From Synoicihabitans lomoniglobus (GTDB lineage Bacteria; Verrucomicrobiota; Verrucomicrobiia; Opitutales; Opitutaceae): 64,000 nucleotides of DNA. The notes under the pieces were generated by a model that saw only the letters and a list, made by a program, of their open reading frames with translations, had not been told where the DNA came from and made no database searches. Shown here one piece after another: positions 51,754 through 60,381 of the stretch (its first letter is position 1; every line of letters begins with the position of its first letter). A program made the translations under genes and the position numbers. The stretch covers positions 5,141,501-5,205,500 of the forward strand of contig NZ_CP119075.1 in NCBI RefSeq assembly GCF_029023725.1, given 5' to 3'.

Positions 51754-52593
51754 TCACAGCTGGGCGATGGCCAGGCGGGCGGCTTCGCGCACGACGTCGA
51801 CGGTGCCGGGATCACTTTTGAGGCGATTGAGGGCCGGACCGGCTTGGGGATCGCGCGAGGCGACGACGAAATCAATCATGGCGACCTGCACGAGCGGCGA
51901 CGGTTCGCGGCCCAGGGCGTTGATGACACCGGCGCGCACGGGATCGCGATCGACGTGGGCGTAGAGGGCTTCGAGGGCGGTGAGTCGCACGTTGACGCTC
52001 GGGTCGAACGCGAGGGTGTTGAGCAACTTCGCGAGGGTGCGGTCGTTGGAGTCGTTTTCGTTGAACGCGGCGATCACGCTTTGCAGGCGGTCATTGGCCG
52101 GTTGGGTGAGCAGCTGCGTGCTGACGAGGCGGTCCATGGAGTCGACCCGCTCACGCAAGTCTGCGAGCTCCTGCTGAGTGGCGGGATCGGGTTGGGTGAT
52201 GATGGTGGGTTCGGGCGACGGCAGCAGGCGCATGCCGAGGAAAACCCCGGCGAAGAGCACGGCAACGGTGAGCGCAAACTGCAGGGCCGGACGGCTGGGC
52301 AGCAGCGCGGCGAAAAAACTGTCGATCCGGCTGCGGGCGAGGGCGAAGGGACTGGGAGCGTCGACGTCGGCTTGGGCCTCATCGAGCATCGCATAGAAGT
52401 TGGCGCGCAGGCGAGGGGACGGCTCGGGCTCGGGCAGCTTGTCGAGGGTGAGCAGGGTTTGTTGCAGATCGGCCCACTCGCGTTGGCAGGTGAGGCAGGT
52501 CTTGAGGTGCTCGCGGACGTTGGCGGTCTCGTGAGCGGGCAGAATACCGGCTTGATAGTCGATGAAGGATTCCTGAATGCGTTGGCAGTTCAT
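51754..52593 (-). CDS. membrane anti-sigma factor (zinc-finger) with C-terminal HEAT repeats
   Basis: 279 aa from the ATG at 52593 (MNCQRIQESFIDYQAGILPA). The N-terminal ~45 residues are an anti-sigma zinc-finger domain (HETANVREHLKTCLTCQREW; His, Cys-x2-Cys). One membrane helix lies at ~113-133 (PALQFALTVAVLFAGVFLGM). Residues ~155-279, on the far side of the membrane, resemble HEAT-like repeats (NVRLTALEALYAHVDRDPVR; PSPLVQVAMIDFVVASRDPQ). It should hold the ECF sigma factor encoded 29 bases upstream and release it on an envelope signal. Confidence 0.9.
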   Translation of the reverse strand: MNCQRIQESFIDYQAGILPAHETANVREHLKTCLTCQREWADLQQTLLTLDKLPEPEPSPRLRANFYAMLDEAQADVDAPSPFALARSRIDSFFAALLPSRPALQFALTVAVLFAGVFLGMRLLPSPEPTIITQPDPATQQELADLRERVDSMDRLVSTQLLTQPANDRLQSVIAAFNENDSNDRTLAKLLNTLAFDPSVNVRLTALEALYAHVDRDPVRAGVINALGREPSPLVQVAMIDFVVASRDPQAGPALNRLKSDPGTVDVVREAARLAIAQL

Positions 52594-52622
52594 GGCGGGA
52601 AAGTTTTTGAAAGTTGGAGCGC

Positions 52623-53195
52623 TCAGGCGGAGAGCGGCGGGCGGTGGCGGAGTTTGAAGAACGCATCGCGCAGGGCGCCGAGGGCGCGGTGGACACGGAC
52701 TTTGGCGGTGCCGGCGGAGATGTTGAGCAGACGACCGATTTCTTCGTGACGGAGGTGCTGGAAACGGTGCAGGACGAGCAGCTCCCGTTGATCGCGCGGC
52801 AGATTGGCGAGGGCCGTATTCATGAGCGCGAGTTCGTCGCGCTGCGCGGTTTGTTCGTCGGCGGCGGGAGCGGAATCGTCGGACAGGTCGAAGAAGTCCG
52901 CCGGATCGGTGGGGGTCGGCACGCGGGCGTGGCGCCGGAAATGGTCGGCGGCGACCCGGCGGGCGAGATGGTAGAGCCACGCGGTGAACTTCCCTTCGTC
53001 GCGGTAGGTATGTCGATATTTGAGGATGCGTTGAAAGACGATTTGGACGAGATCCTCGGCGGTATCGCGGGAGCACGTGAGGCGGGCAAGGAACCCGTAG
53101 AGGGGCTGGTGGTGCCGCTCGAATAAATCGCCGAGGCGGGCGAGCTCTCCGGCTCGCACGGCGAGCATCAGCTCATGATCGCTGGAATCGTCCAT
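52623..53195 (-). CDS. ECF RNA polymerase sigma factor
   Basis: 190 aa from the ATG at 53195 (MDDSSDHELMLAVRAGELAR); residues read further upstream are not protein-like. Sigma region 2 is visible as LFERHHQPLYGFLARLTCSR, DTAEDLVQIVFQRILKYRH, GKFTAWLYHLARRVAADHFR. Region 4 reads LPRDQRELLVLHRFQHLRHE followed by EIGRLLNISAGTAKVRVHRA. It is first in a three-gene operon with its anti-sigma factor and a DUF4097 protein. ECF factors of this arrangement usually control their own operon. Confidence 0.95.
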   Translation of the reverse strand: MDDSSDHELMLAVRAGELARLGDLFERHHQPLYGFLARLTCSRDTAEDLVQIVFQRILKYRHTYRDEGKFTAWLYHLARRVAADHFRRHARVPTPTDPADFFDLSDDSAPAADEQTAQRDELALMNTALANLPRDQRELLVLHRFQHLRHEEIGRLLNISAGTAKVRVHRALGALRDAFFKLRHRPPLSA

Positions 53196-53447
53196 GGGAT
53201 TACGAGTCGCGGTTGTAGCGCGGGAAGCCGGCGAGGCGAAGGTGAATTGTGAAGTAGTGGCAGACACGGGACAAACGCATGACGAGTGGACGCCGGGAGA
53301 AACCGGGCTGCGCGGTCCGCGTTACACGTTTTTTTCACTTAGCAATACGGGGTGATCCCGGCCCCGGGAGGTGTTATTGTAAGTCATTGGAAATTTAGAC
53401 GGTTTGGAGATTTGCGGAAAGAGCGCTGGTCTGCTGTCGTTTCACAA
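53196..53447. other. intergenic region between the ECF sigma gene and the 53501 gene
   Basis: About 300 bases between divergent genes. It contains a T run at ~53331-53337 and a short inverted repeat TCCCGG-CC-CCGGGA at ~53356-53369, but no gene. Both promoters of the neighbouring genes should lie here; the one for 53501 is described separately. Confidence 0.4.
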
Positions 53448-53477
53448 GTGACGCGTCGCCGTGGCGCAAAATATAAT
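53448..53477 (+). promoter_or_regulatory. sigma-70-type promoter for the 53501 gene
   Basis: A perfect -10 box TATAAT at 53472-53477 with GTGACG at 53448-53453 as -35 (4 of 6 to TTGACA), spacing 18. The expected start of transcription is ~53484, leaving a leader of only ~17 bases before the ATG at 53501. Confidence 0.55.
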
Positions 53478-53500
53478 CCTAAATCCACCCCTTCGACTCG

Positions 53501-54004
53501 ATGAGCACAGAAAACAAATCACCCAAGCTCGTGCAGGTCACGAGTGTTGATGCTTTGATGAAAAACGGTAGCCGCATCGCGTGGCAGTCGTTCCGCCCGG
53601 CTGCCGCCGAGCCCGACACCAAGCCGACGGTCTATATCACCACCCTCACGTCCAACACGGAGATGGGTGAAACGACCATCTACGATTTGGACGAGATCGG
53701 AGCGCAGGCCGTCACTTACGGGGTCGAGTTGACCCTCACTTCCTCCGGTCCCGTGACGTTGGAAATGGCGGACGGAAGCACGATCACGCTCACTGCCGAA
53801 AATCCGTCTCACCCCTTGCCGCCCCGGGGGAAGGACCGGGCGATCTTGTTGTCCTTTGACGCGCTGACCTGCAGTCTCGAGGCCCGACCGGATTGGCCGA
53901 AACCCCTGAAAATCGAGTCGGGGATGATGCGGGCTGGCGATGGCGAAGGTGGCGACGGTCCCCCTCCGCCGTTCCCGGGCGGCGGCAATCAGAATGACAA
54001 CTGA
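53501..54004 (+). CDS. orphan protein of unknown family, 167 aa
   Basis: Start at ATG 53501 (MSTENKSPKLVQVTSVDALM). No signal peptide or membrane helix. The middle is beta-rich (VYITTLTSNTEMGETTIYDL; GVELTLTSSGPVTLEMADGS) and the C-terminus is a Gly/Pro tail (GGDGPPPPFPGGGNQNDN). I do not recognise the family. It has its own sigma-70-type promoter and terminator (54034-54064), so it is an independent transcription unit. It lies between two ECF sigma modules, which suggests but does not prove a link to one of them. Confidence 0.75.
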   Translation: MSTENKSPKLVQVTSVDALMKNGSRIAWQSFRPAAAEPDTKPTVYITTLTSNTEMGETTIYDLDEIGAQAVTYGVELTLTSSGPVTLEMADGSTITLTAENPSHPLPPRGKDRAILLSFDALTCSLEARPDWPKPLKIESGMMRAGDGEGGDGPPPPFPGGGNQNDN

Positions 54005-54033
54005 TTTGATTTCTCAACGTCCCTAGAGGCGCC

Positions 54034-54064
54034 CCCGATCATCTCCGGATGGTCGGGTTTTTTT
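54034..54064 (+). terminator. intrinsic terminator of the 53501 gene
   Basis: Stem CCCGATCAT / ATGGTCGGG (one G-T pair) with a 6-base loop, followed by seven T residues, 30 bases after the stop codon. Confidence 0.85.
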
Positions 54065-54070
54065 CGTCCG

Positions 54071-57046
54071 CTACCAGCGCCAAACGCGGACATCGCCCTG
54101 GGTGTTGCGCGTGGCCAGCATGTCACCGTCGGGGGAGAATGAAAGTTCGTCGACTGGCAATGCGGCGTGCGGGGCTCCGGCCGGCATCGTGGTAAGCGAG
54201 GGGCGTTCGTGCCAGTCGGAGGTCGAGTAGAGCAGCACGGTGCTGTTGGTGCCGCTGCACGCCAGGGTGAGGCCGTCGGGGCTGAACGAGAATCCGCTGA
54301 GGGAATTGAAGGTGTTGTCGAGTTGCATGGCATTGCTCAGGTCGTCGACGCGCAATACCGTCGTGCCCGGGGTGGTGCCGATCGCCAGAAGCCACTGGCC
54401 ATCCGGAGAGAAGCGAAACTTGTCCACTCGCCAATCAACCTGACGTGAGCGTAGGAGTTGATTCTTCGGCAGGTCGCGAAGCTGGATCAGTTGATCGTGG
54501 TCAATCAGCACCACGGTGCCGTTGTTGTGCACGCCCACGGAACTTATTCCGACGGGCGACCGGTAGACTCCCGCCTTCGTTTGGGTGGTGCGGTTCCACA
54601 GATGCACGGTGTTCGTTTCGGTGCTTACGGCGACCCACTGGCCGTCGAGCGATATTGCGGCATCATTGATTCGCTCCGTTGGCTCGATTATCGGCACGAC
54701 CGTAGGATCGCTCGGGTCCGCTACCGGGGCGGTCACCAGTTGTTGATGCAGGTTGATCCACCACAGGCGGCCGTTTTCAAACCAGATGGGGTTGGCGACA
54801 TCGCCAATGTGTCCGACGACGGCGAGGGTGTCCGCCTTTACGATCTCGGCCGCGTTGGGGTCACCCGAGAAGAGCATGCGGTCGCCATCATGTTCATAGA
54901 CGATGGTGGATTTCGGTTTGTAGCGGCCGGGACCCAGCTGGGCCCGAAGAGGTCGGTCGGCGGTGTGGTTGAGGGACCACAACCTCACATCGCCTTGGCG
55001 CGACCCTGAAGCCAGCATGTTGTTGTCCGGTCCCCACGCGATGCAATCCGGGATGTCATTCTGTCCGGTCAGGGTATGTCTTAATTCGCCGGTGCGAGCG
55101 TCTCTGATCTGGAGAATTTTCTCAAAAATCGCGACTGCGATCAAACTCCCATCGGGTGAAAATACGGCACCATCATCCGCCCAGGAAGCGGCATCGGAGT
55201 GCCACAGGGTCTCGTGGGAGGCGGCCGACCGCACGGTCAATGCCGCGCTGACCACTTCCTCGGATAAATATTTATCGCCAGCGGGCGATACCGCGACCGG
55301 CTTGTGTTTGGTATCCACGTAAGTTTGCAGCGGCGTGCCGGATCTGAGATCGAAGAGCTGAGTCTTGATTCGGGCGAAGTTGCGCCGGCTATGCACCAGA
55401 AGCATCAGGGCGGTGGTGAGATCGGCGTCGTGCTCGGCGGTGAAGAACTCCCATGTGAGCTCACCCTCAACGCGGGGGATCGGCCACGAGACGATATCTT
55501 GGTCAGTCACCAGGTCGCGGATGGCCAGCCGGTGAGGCGTGTCGTCGCGGCTGTCCGTAAAATACAAGAGTTCGGGTTTGGTGCGGGCGACTCCCAACGG
55601 GCGATGAATCCCGGGTTCATTGGGACGGGGATCGGGGGAGCCGTCTTCGACCGACCATGTCTCCAGTTCATAAGTCGGCGTCGTGCCGACCAGTCGTTTG
55701 CCGTCCGGGGTGAAGCCCTTGACACGGTGGATGTGGGGCAGTTTGCGAATCAACTGACCCGAGGCGGTATCGTAGAGTTCGATGGTCGTGCTGGTATCAT
55801 CGACGGCCACCAGCGCCCCGTCCGGGGAGAATACCAAATCGGTTACCCGGGGACCTGCGGTTCGCAGCACGACGGCAGGGTCGCCTTCCGCCTCCCGAGC
55901 CAGGGCGAACCACTCGAAACCGCGCAGGTCGGGATCGCCCTCCGCGGGCATGCCCAAAACGAGGGCGGCGCGGGCGCGACCGAAGTCACCGGTTTCCAAG
56001 GCACGTTGGGTGCGGGCAATGCTCGACTCGTAGAGGGAGCGTCGTGTGACCGCCGCGAGTTCCGCTTCGGCGGCCCGCCGGCCCGCCGACTCGGTGTTGG
56101 CCCGGTTGCGTTCGATGAAGGCGCCGATGCCGGCGACGGTGGCGATGGAAGCTGCAATGATCAGCCACTTGCGGGCGCGCATGAGCCCGGCCTCGGCAAA
56201 GCGCAAGCGGCGGACCGAGCGACCCGCTTCGAGCAATTGGAGTTCGCCCAGCATCGCCTCCGCCGAGGTGTAGCGGTCTTCCGAGGATGGAGCGCTCGCC
56301 TTGATGATGATTTCGTTGAGCTCCATGAACTCACGGCGGTCCGCGCGCTCACCGAGATCGGTGGGCAGGCGCGGGAAATCGTGACGGTCGCGACCGGTGG
56401 CGAGTTCGTAGAGCACTTTGCCGAAACTGTAGATGTCGGCAGTGGTGGTGCCGGGACCTTCCGGTGGAACGAACCCTTCGGTGCCGACGAACGTCACGGC
56501 TTCGCTCGCGAGCGCGACGAGACCGATGTCGGCCAACTTGGGGCGGCCGTCCACGATGATGATATTGGACGGCTTGATATCGCGATGAATGAGACCGTTC
56601 TCGTGCAGTTCCACCAAGTCGCGCGTCAGTTCGATGGCATAGCTCACCACTCGGACGGCGGGCAGAAACGTATCGGCGTCGCGAATGGCTTTGAACGTGA
56701 GCGGCGCGTAGCATGCGGGGTCAATGTTGCGGCCGGTGACGACGTCGTCGGCCAGCTCCATGACGTAGTAAAAGAAGCCGGCGCGATTGTTGCGGCCCAC
56801 GTGCAGCAGCGACATCTGCCGGGTCTCGCCGGCGGTGAAGCGGGCAAACTCGCGCAGACCGCTGAACTCGCGCTCATACGGACCCTCGTCGTTGAAGCGA
56901 TCGAGCCAGACGATTTTTACCGCCCGAAACAGGCCGGTGGCGCTGCGGGCGAGCCATACGTCGCCGTAACTTCCGCGCCCGACCCGCCGGAGCAGTTCGT
57001 AGTCGGGAATCGGTGGGGGAGTGGGGGCTGCGTCCTCCGGCGGCAC
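54071..57046 (-). CDS. membrane Ser/Thr protein kinase with WD40 repeat domain
   Basis: 991 aa. Kinase domain residues ~16-270: Gly loop VGRGSYGDVW (23-31), Lys44 in FRAVKIVWL, catalytic loop HRDIKPSN (Asp156), metal motif written ADIGL instead of DFG (Asp173), and GTEGFVPPE for the APE motif. All key catalytic residues are present. A membrane helix lies at ~292-312 (KWLIIAASIATVAGIGAFIE). From ~375 to the end runs a WD40-type beta-propeller (e.g. FSPDGALVAVDDTSTTIELY; CIAWGPDNNMLASGSRQGDV; FSPDGDMLATRNTQGDVRVW). The propeller would lie outside the cytosol as sensor or binding domain. It is 99 bases downstream of an ECF sigma gene on the same strand, so it probably acts with that sigma factor. 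Confidence 0.93.
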   Translation of the reverse strand: MPPEDAAPTPPPIPDYELLRRVGRGSYGDVWLARSATGLFRAVKIVWLDRFNDEGPYEREFSGLREFARFTAGETRQMSLLHVGRNNRAGFFYYVMELADDVVTGRNIDPACYAPLTFKAIRDADTFLPAVRVVSYAIELTRDLVELHENGLIHRDIKPSNIIIVDGRPKLADIGLVALASEAVTFVGTEGFVPPEGPGTTTADIYSFGKVLYELATGRDRHDFPRLPTDLGERADRREFMELNEIIIKASAPSSEDRYTSAEAMLGELQLLEAGRSVRRLRFAEAGLMRARKWLIIAASIATVAGIGAFIERNRANTESAGRRAAEAELAAVTRRSLYESSIARTQRALETGDFGRARAALVLGMPAEGDPDLRGFEWFALAREAEGDPAVVLRTAGPRVTDLVFSPDGALVAVDDTSTTIELYDTASGQLIRKLPHIHRVKGFTPDGKRLVGTTPTYELETWSVEDGSPDPRPNEPGIHRPLGVARTKPELLYFTDSRDDTPHRLAIRDLVTDQDIVSWPIPRVEGELTWEFFTAEHDADLTTALMLLVHSRRNFARIKTQLFDLRSGTPLQTYVDTKHKPVAVSPAGDKYLSEEVVSAALTVRSAASHETLWHSDAASWADDGAVFSPDGSLIAVAIFEKILQIRDARTGELRHTLTGQNDIPDCIAWGPDNNMLASGSRQGDVRLWSLNHTADRPLRAQLGPGRYKPKSTIVYEHDGDRMLFSGDPNAAEIVKADTLAVVGHIGDVANPIWFENGRLWWINLHQQLVTAPVADPSDPTVVPIIEPTERINDAAISLDGQWVAVSTETNTVHLWNRTTQTKAGVYRSPVGISSVGVHNNGTVVLIDHDQLIQLRDLPKNQLLRSRQVDWRVDKFRFSPDGQWLLAIGTTPGTTVLRVDDLSNAMQLDNTFNSLSGFSFSPDGLTLACSGTNSTVLLYSTSDWHERPSLTTMPAGAPHAALPVDELSFSPDGDMLATRNTQGDVRVWRW

Positions 57047-57145
57047 ACCGCGGAGTGAGCCAAACGATTTGGCGGTCGTCGATGGAATTTCAGACCGCGG
57101 CGGCGGCCACCCCGATCATCCCGACTGCCGCCCGGTGACAGCGGC

Positions 57146-57781
57146 TCACCCGTGGTAGTCGCGCAGGCGCTCGACCTCGGAGCGCAGTTGTTTGGTGAGG
57201 CGATGCGAAATGAGATAGATCGTGGCACTGTTGATGCCGAGATCGCTGGCGATGCGCCGCACGGGCCAGCCTTGGCGGGCGTAGAGCTCGAAGGCTTGGA
57301 AATGTTTGGCGGGCACGCGGCGGGCGAGACGCTCCATCGCGGTGTCGAGCACGTGCTTCTGCCACTCGATTTCCCAAAACTCGTCGACGGGGTTGTCATC
57401 CGCAATGTTGTCGAGCGCATCAAAGTCGCCCTCGCCGTCGACCGGCAGATGGCGTTCGGAGCGCACGGCGGCGCGATCACGTTGGCGAAATTTATCGGCG
57501 ATGCGCCACCGCGTCTGGTTCATGAGCCAGCGGCGAAATGCTCCCCGGTTGTCGCGCACCTCATACTCGGAGATGCGTTGGGCGACATTTTGCATCACAT
57601 CCTGCACGACGTCCTCCGCCTCGGTGTGATTGAGCCCGGCGCGCAGGGCGAGCCCCTGGATAAAGCGTCGATACAGACGGTGAAACTCGTCCCAACTGGA
57701 GTTGTCGCCCCAATTCCGCAGGCGGGAAAGTAAGCTGGGACGCGTCAGCAAGGAGGATTGAACGGGTGATTTCATTAGCAT
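57146..57781 (-). CDS. ECF-type sigma factor associated with the Ser/Thr kinase
   Basis: 211 aa (ATG 57781 or 57775). Region 2: SWDEFHRLYRRFIQGLALRA, EAEDVVQDVMQNVAQRISEY, GAFRRWLMNQTRWRIADKFR. Region 4: LARRVPAKHFQAFELYARQG, WPVRRIASDLGINSATIYLI, then SHRLTKQLRSEVERL. It has no zinc-finger anti-sigma gene beside it; the next gene is a membrane Ser/Thr kinase. ECF factors partnered with such kinases are known in other bacteria and may be activated by phosphorylation; whether this one is cannot be read from sequence. Ser and Thr are available in the linker. Confidence 0.93.
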   Translation of the reverse strand: MLMKSPVQSSLLTRPSLLSRLRNWGDNSSWDEFHRLYRRFIQGLALRAGLNHTEAEDVVQDVMQNVAQRISEYEVRDNRGAFRRWLMNQTRWRIADKFRQRDRAAVRSERHLPVDGEGDFDALDNIADDNPVDEFWEIEWQKHVLDTAMERLARRVPAKHFQAFELYARQGWPVRRIASDLGINSATIYLISHRLTKQLRSEVERLRDYHG

Positions 57782-57997
57782 TTGCCTCCTGAAACGCGGT
57801 CAAACCCCGGTTTCTTGCGGCGAATTGAATAATTTTTCCACCCCGTCGCAAGCTTCGGCCCCCAGAACGCGCCGCGACGGCATCTCGGCGCTTCGCCGTC
57901 GTCAGAAAAAGGAGGGTGCTGAATTTTTTTTAAAATTTCTGAAAGAACGCCCGAAACGGCCCCGTTTCATCAGGCATCACCACCCAATCTCTTTCTG

Positions 57998-58357
57998 ATG
58001 AGCACCGCGTCTTCCCCTGATATTGAACCAACGAACCCGACCGAGGGAGGCCTTTTGGCGTTCTTTCGTCGTTGGAATGCCGACCGGGACGAGTCGAGCG
58101 CATCCGCATCGGACACTCCTCGTGAAATGCCCACGTGGCGAGCGCCACAATCGTTTCCGGAAACTCCCAGTCCGGAGCAAGTCCTCCCGACGCTGCCGCA
58201 TCGCCGATTGAAGATCGAGTGCCTGCCGAGCGAGCCGGCGGACACCCTGCCGGCCCGCGTGAAACAAGCCTGCCACGATCGGGGACGGGAAGGGCTCAAG
58301 TTGACCTCCACCTTCAGTCACGACGGCAGCGTCTTCCTCATCTTCAAACTTTTGTAG
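57998..58357 (+). CDS. orphan small protein, 119 aa, divergent from the kinase-linked sigma gene
   Basis: ATG 57998 (MSTASSPDIEPTNPTEGGLL). A disordered, Pro/Ser-rich first half (ASDTPREMPTWRAPQSFPET) is followed by a compact C-terminal half with alternating beta and helix (HRRLKIECLPSEPADTLPAR, VKQACHDRGREGLKLTSTFS, HDGSVFLIFKLL). No signal peptide. I do not recognise a family. It shares a ~216-base promoter region with the sigma gene at 57146-57781 and has a strong terminator at 58420, so it is a separate unit that this sigma factor could control. Confidence 0.7.
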   Translation: MSTASSPDIEPTNPTEGGLLAFFRRWNADRDESSASASDTPREMPTWRAPQSFPETPSPEQVLPTLPHRRLKIECLPSEPADTLPARVKQACHDRGREGLKLTSTFSHDGSVFLIFKLL

Positions 58358-58419
58358 CCACAAACCAATTTCCCCGACGGTTGATTAGAGTCGAGTCACC
58401 GACCATCGGGGAGAACCCC

Positions 58420-58465
58420 GGGCCGCCAGCATCGAGGCCAGCGTGCTGGCGGCCCCCATTTTTTT
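58420..58465 (+). terminator. intrinsic terminator of the 57998 gene
   Basis: Perfect 12-base stem GGGCCGCCAGCA / TGCTGGCGGCCC with a 12-base loop, followed by CCATTTTTTT, 62 bases after the stop codon. Confidence 0.85.
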
Positions 58466-58486
58466 AAAACTCGCGCTGTCCCGGAT

Positions 58487-59107
58487 TCAGGACCGCAGCA
58501 CCGCCCGGATCGGCGATCCGTCGCCGTGAGTGAGGCGCAGGGGCAGCGCGATTAATTCATAAAGACCCGGATCCGCTGCCTCGAGGAACAGGTTTTCGAG
58601 GATCAACACATTGGCTCGATCGAGCGCGAGATGACGCGGCAGATCCTTGCTCGTAAGTTCATCCACCGACGGCGCGTCGAGGCCGATGAGGTGCACGCCT
58701 CGCGCCGCCAACCAAGCCGGGACGTCCAGATCGAGCACGCTCCACGTGGTGGGAAACTCAGCCGGGTTGGTCCAGGCCCCGGTGTGCAATAACAAGCGGG
58801 GAGCGGTGCCCGCGTGGAGTTTCTCGAGCAACGCGATGGAGATGGTGGCGTGGCCGCGCACATCGATCACCTGAGCGGGACCGATGTAAGCATCGACCGG
58901 AATCGCATCGATGGTGGCTCCGCTGTCGTTGTAGTGATAGGGGGCGTCGGCGTGAGTGCCGTTGTGCACGCTCAGGCTGAGGTTGCCGATGTTAACGGCA
59001 CTGCCATCACGGATTTTGGCGACGTGCTTGAAGTCGACGGCGCGGTCGCCGGGCCACGGCGGGGTGCCATTGTGCAGGGGGCGGGTGATATCGATGAAGG
59101 TGCTCAT
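58487..59107 (-). CDS. kynB: kynurenine formamidase (cyclase family)
   Basis: 206 aa from the ATG at 59107 (MSTFIDITRPLHNGTPPWPG). The metal motif HNGTHADAPYHY and the conserved LHTGAWTNP, GVHLIGLDAPSVDE and ALPLRLTHGDGSPIRAVL regions identify the KynB-type cyclase family. It hydrolyses N-formylkynurenine to kynurenine and formate. It ends the operon trmH-kynU-kynB; its start is 29 bases after the kynU stop. Context with kynU makes formamidase much likelier than another cyclase-family activity. Confidence 0.93.
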   Translation of the reverse strand: MSTFIDITRPLHNGTPPWPGDRAVDFKHVAKIRDGSAVNIGNLSLSVHNGTHADAPYHYNDSGATIDAIPVDAYIGPAQVIDVRGHATISIALLEKLHAGTAPRLLLHTGAWTNPAEFPTTWSVLDLDVPAWLAARGVHLIGLDAPSVDELTSKDLPRHLALDRANVLILENLFLEAADPGLYELIALPLRLTHGDGSPIRAVLRS

Positions 59108-59136
59108 GGCGTAGGGGAGGGGCGGAAAGCGTGGTT

Positions 59137-60381
59137 TCAGGGCGCGGCCGTTTCCACGGGCGGCCAGGCGTGATGGGCGTTGGTGCGCATGATCTCGATC
59201 AACCGGTCGATTGCCTGATCGATGTCTGCGCGCGTGGTGTAGAACGCGACCGGCGCGAGTCTTAGCACGGCGGGGTGCCGATAGTCGGGCACCACACCCG
59301 CCGCTCGCAGCGCGGGACAGATTTGTCCGGCGGAGGGATGAGCGAGTGCGATATGTCCGCCGCGGTCGGCCGCATCGCGCGGCGTCACGATCGAAAACCC
59401 CAGCGCGGCCAGTTCGGTGTCGGCTCGGCTCAGCAGGTGAGCGGTCAGCGCCAGCGAACGATCGCGCACGGCGGCGATGCCGCCCGCGGCTGCGAACAAT
59501 GCCAAGCTGCCGGTCAACGGCGCCAACCCCAGGATCGACGGCGTGCCGATCTGCAACCGCGCCGCGCCGGGGGCCGGGACGTGTTCGGCGTGCAGGGAGA
59601 AACGTTGGTCGGGCCGCACGCCCCACCAGCCCGCCAGGCCCGGGGCGCGGTCGTGATGCCGCGGATGCAGGAAGAGACCGCCGACCGCGCCGGGTCCGGC
59701 ATTGAGGTATTTGTAGTTACACCAGAACGCGAAGTCGGCGCCCTGCGCTTCGAGCTCATGCGGCACGGCCCCGATGCTGTGGGACAGATCCCAACCGATG
59801 AGGATCTCGCGTTCACGGGCGGCCCGGGTGATGGCGGCGAGGTCGAGCAGTTGACCGCTCACATACAGCACGCTGGGCAGCACCATGAGCTGCACGTCGT
59901 CGCGCATGGTCGCCAGAATGTCGGTGGTGCGTAGCGTAAAACCATCGGGCGATTTGATGCAGCGCAGGTGCGTGGCGGGATCGAGCCCGCGTTGCCGCAG
60001 ATGACTGTGAATCGCATGCGTGTCGGAGGCAAAGTTGAGCTCGTCGGCTACGATCACGCGGCGCGAGGCGTGCGTCGGATCGAACAACGTGGCCAGCAAT
60101 TGATGCAGGTTCACGGTCGTCTGCGCCATCACGCCCACTGCGGCCGGCGATGCGCCGATCAAGGGCGCGAGCGTCGCGGCGGTGCGTTCGGCCAGGTCGA
60201 TCCAGCCGACGTCTTCCCAACCGCTGATGCCTCCCGCGCCCCAAGCGGCGAGCGCCTGTAACGTGGCGGCTTCGGCCCGGCGGTTGAGCAAGCCAAGGGA
60301 GTTGCCGTCGAGATAGATCTGGCCGGGCGGCAAGTAGAACTCCTCGCGCAACTGCGCCCACTTCGCGTCGTCGTCGCTCAT
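59137..60381 (-). CDS. kynU: kynureninase
   Basis: 414 aa. A PLP aminotransferase-fold enzyme with the kynureninase landmarks: IYLDGNSLGLLNRRAEAATL near the start, VMAQTTVNLHQLL, GWDLSHSIGAVPHELEAQGA, PLP-binding Lys in FWCNYKYLNAGPG, and QRFSLHAEHVPAPGAARLQI. It cleaves kynurenine to anthranilate and alanine. Its ATG overlaps the trmH stop by four bases (ATGA). No tryptophan dioxygenase or 3-hydroxylase gene is in the window, so the pathway start and end lie elsewhere. Confidence 0.95.
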   Translation of the reverse strand: MSDDDAKWAQLREEFYLPPGQIYLDGNSLGLLNRRAEAATLQALAAWGAGGISGWEDVGWIDLAERTAATLAPLIGASPAAVGVMAQTTVNLHQLLATLFDPTHASRRVIVADELNFASDTHAIHSHLRQRGLDPATHLRCIKSPDGFTLRTTDILATMRDDVQLMVLPSVLYVSGQLLDLAAITRAAREREILIGWDLSHSIGAVPHELEAQGADFAFWCNYKYLNAGPGAVGGLFLHPRHHDRAPGLAGWWGVRPDQRFSLHAEHVPAPGAARLQIGTPSILGLAPLTGSLALFAAAGGIAAVRDRSLALTAHLLSRADTELAALGFSIVTPRDAADRGGHIALAHPSAGQICPALRAAGVVPDYRHPAVLRLAPVAFYTTRADIDQAIDRLIEIMRTNAHHAWPPVETAAP

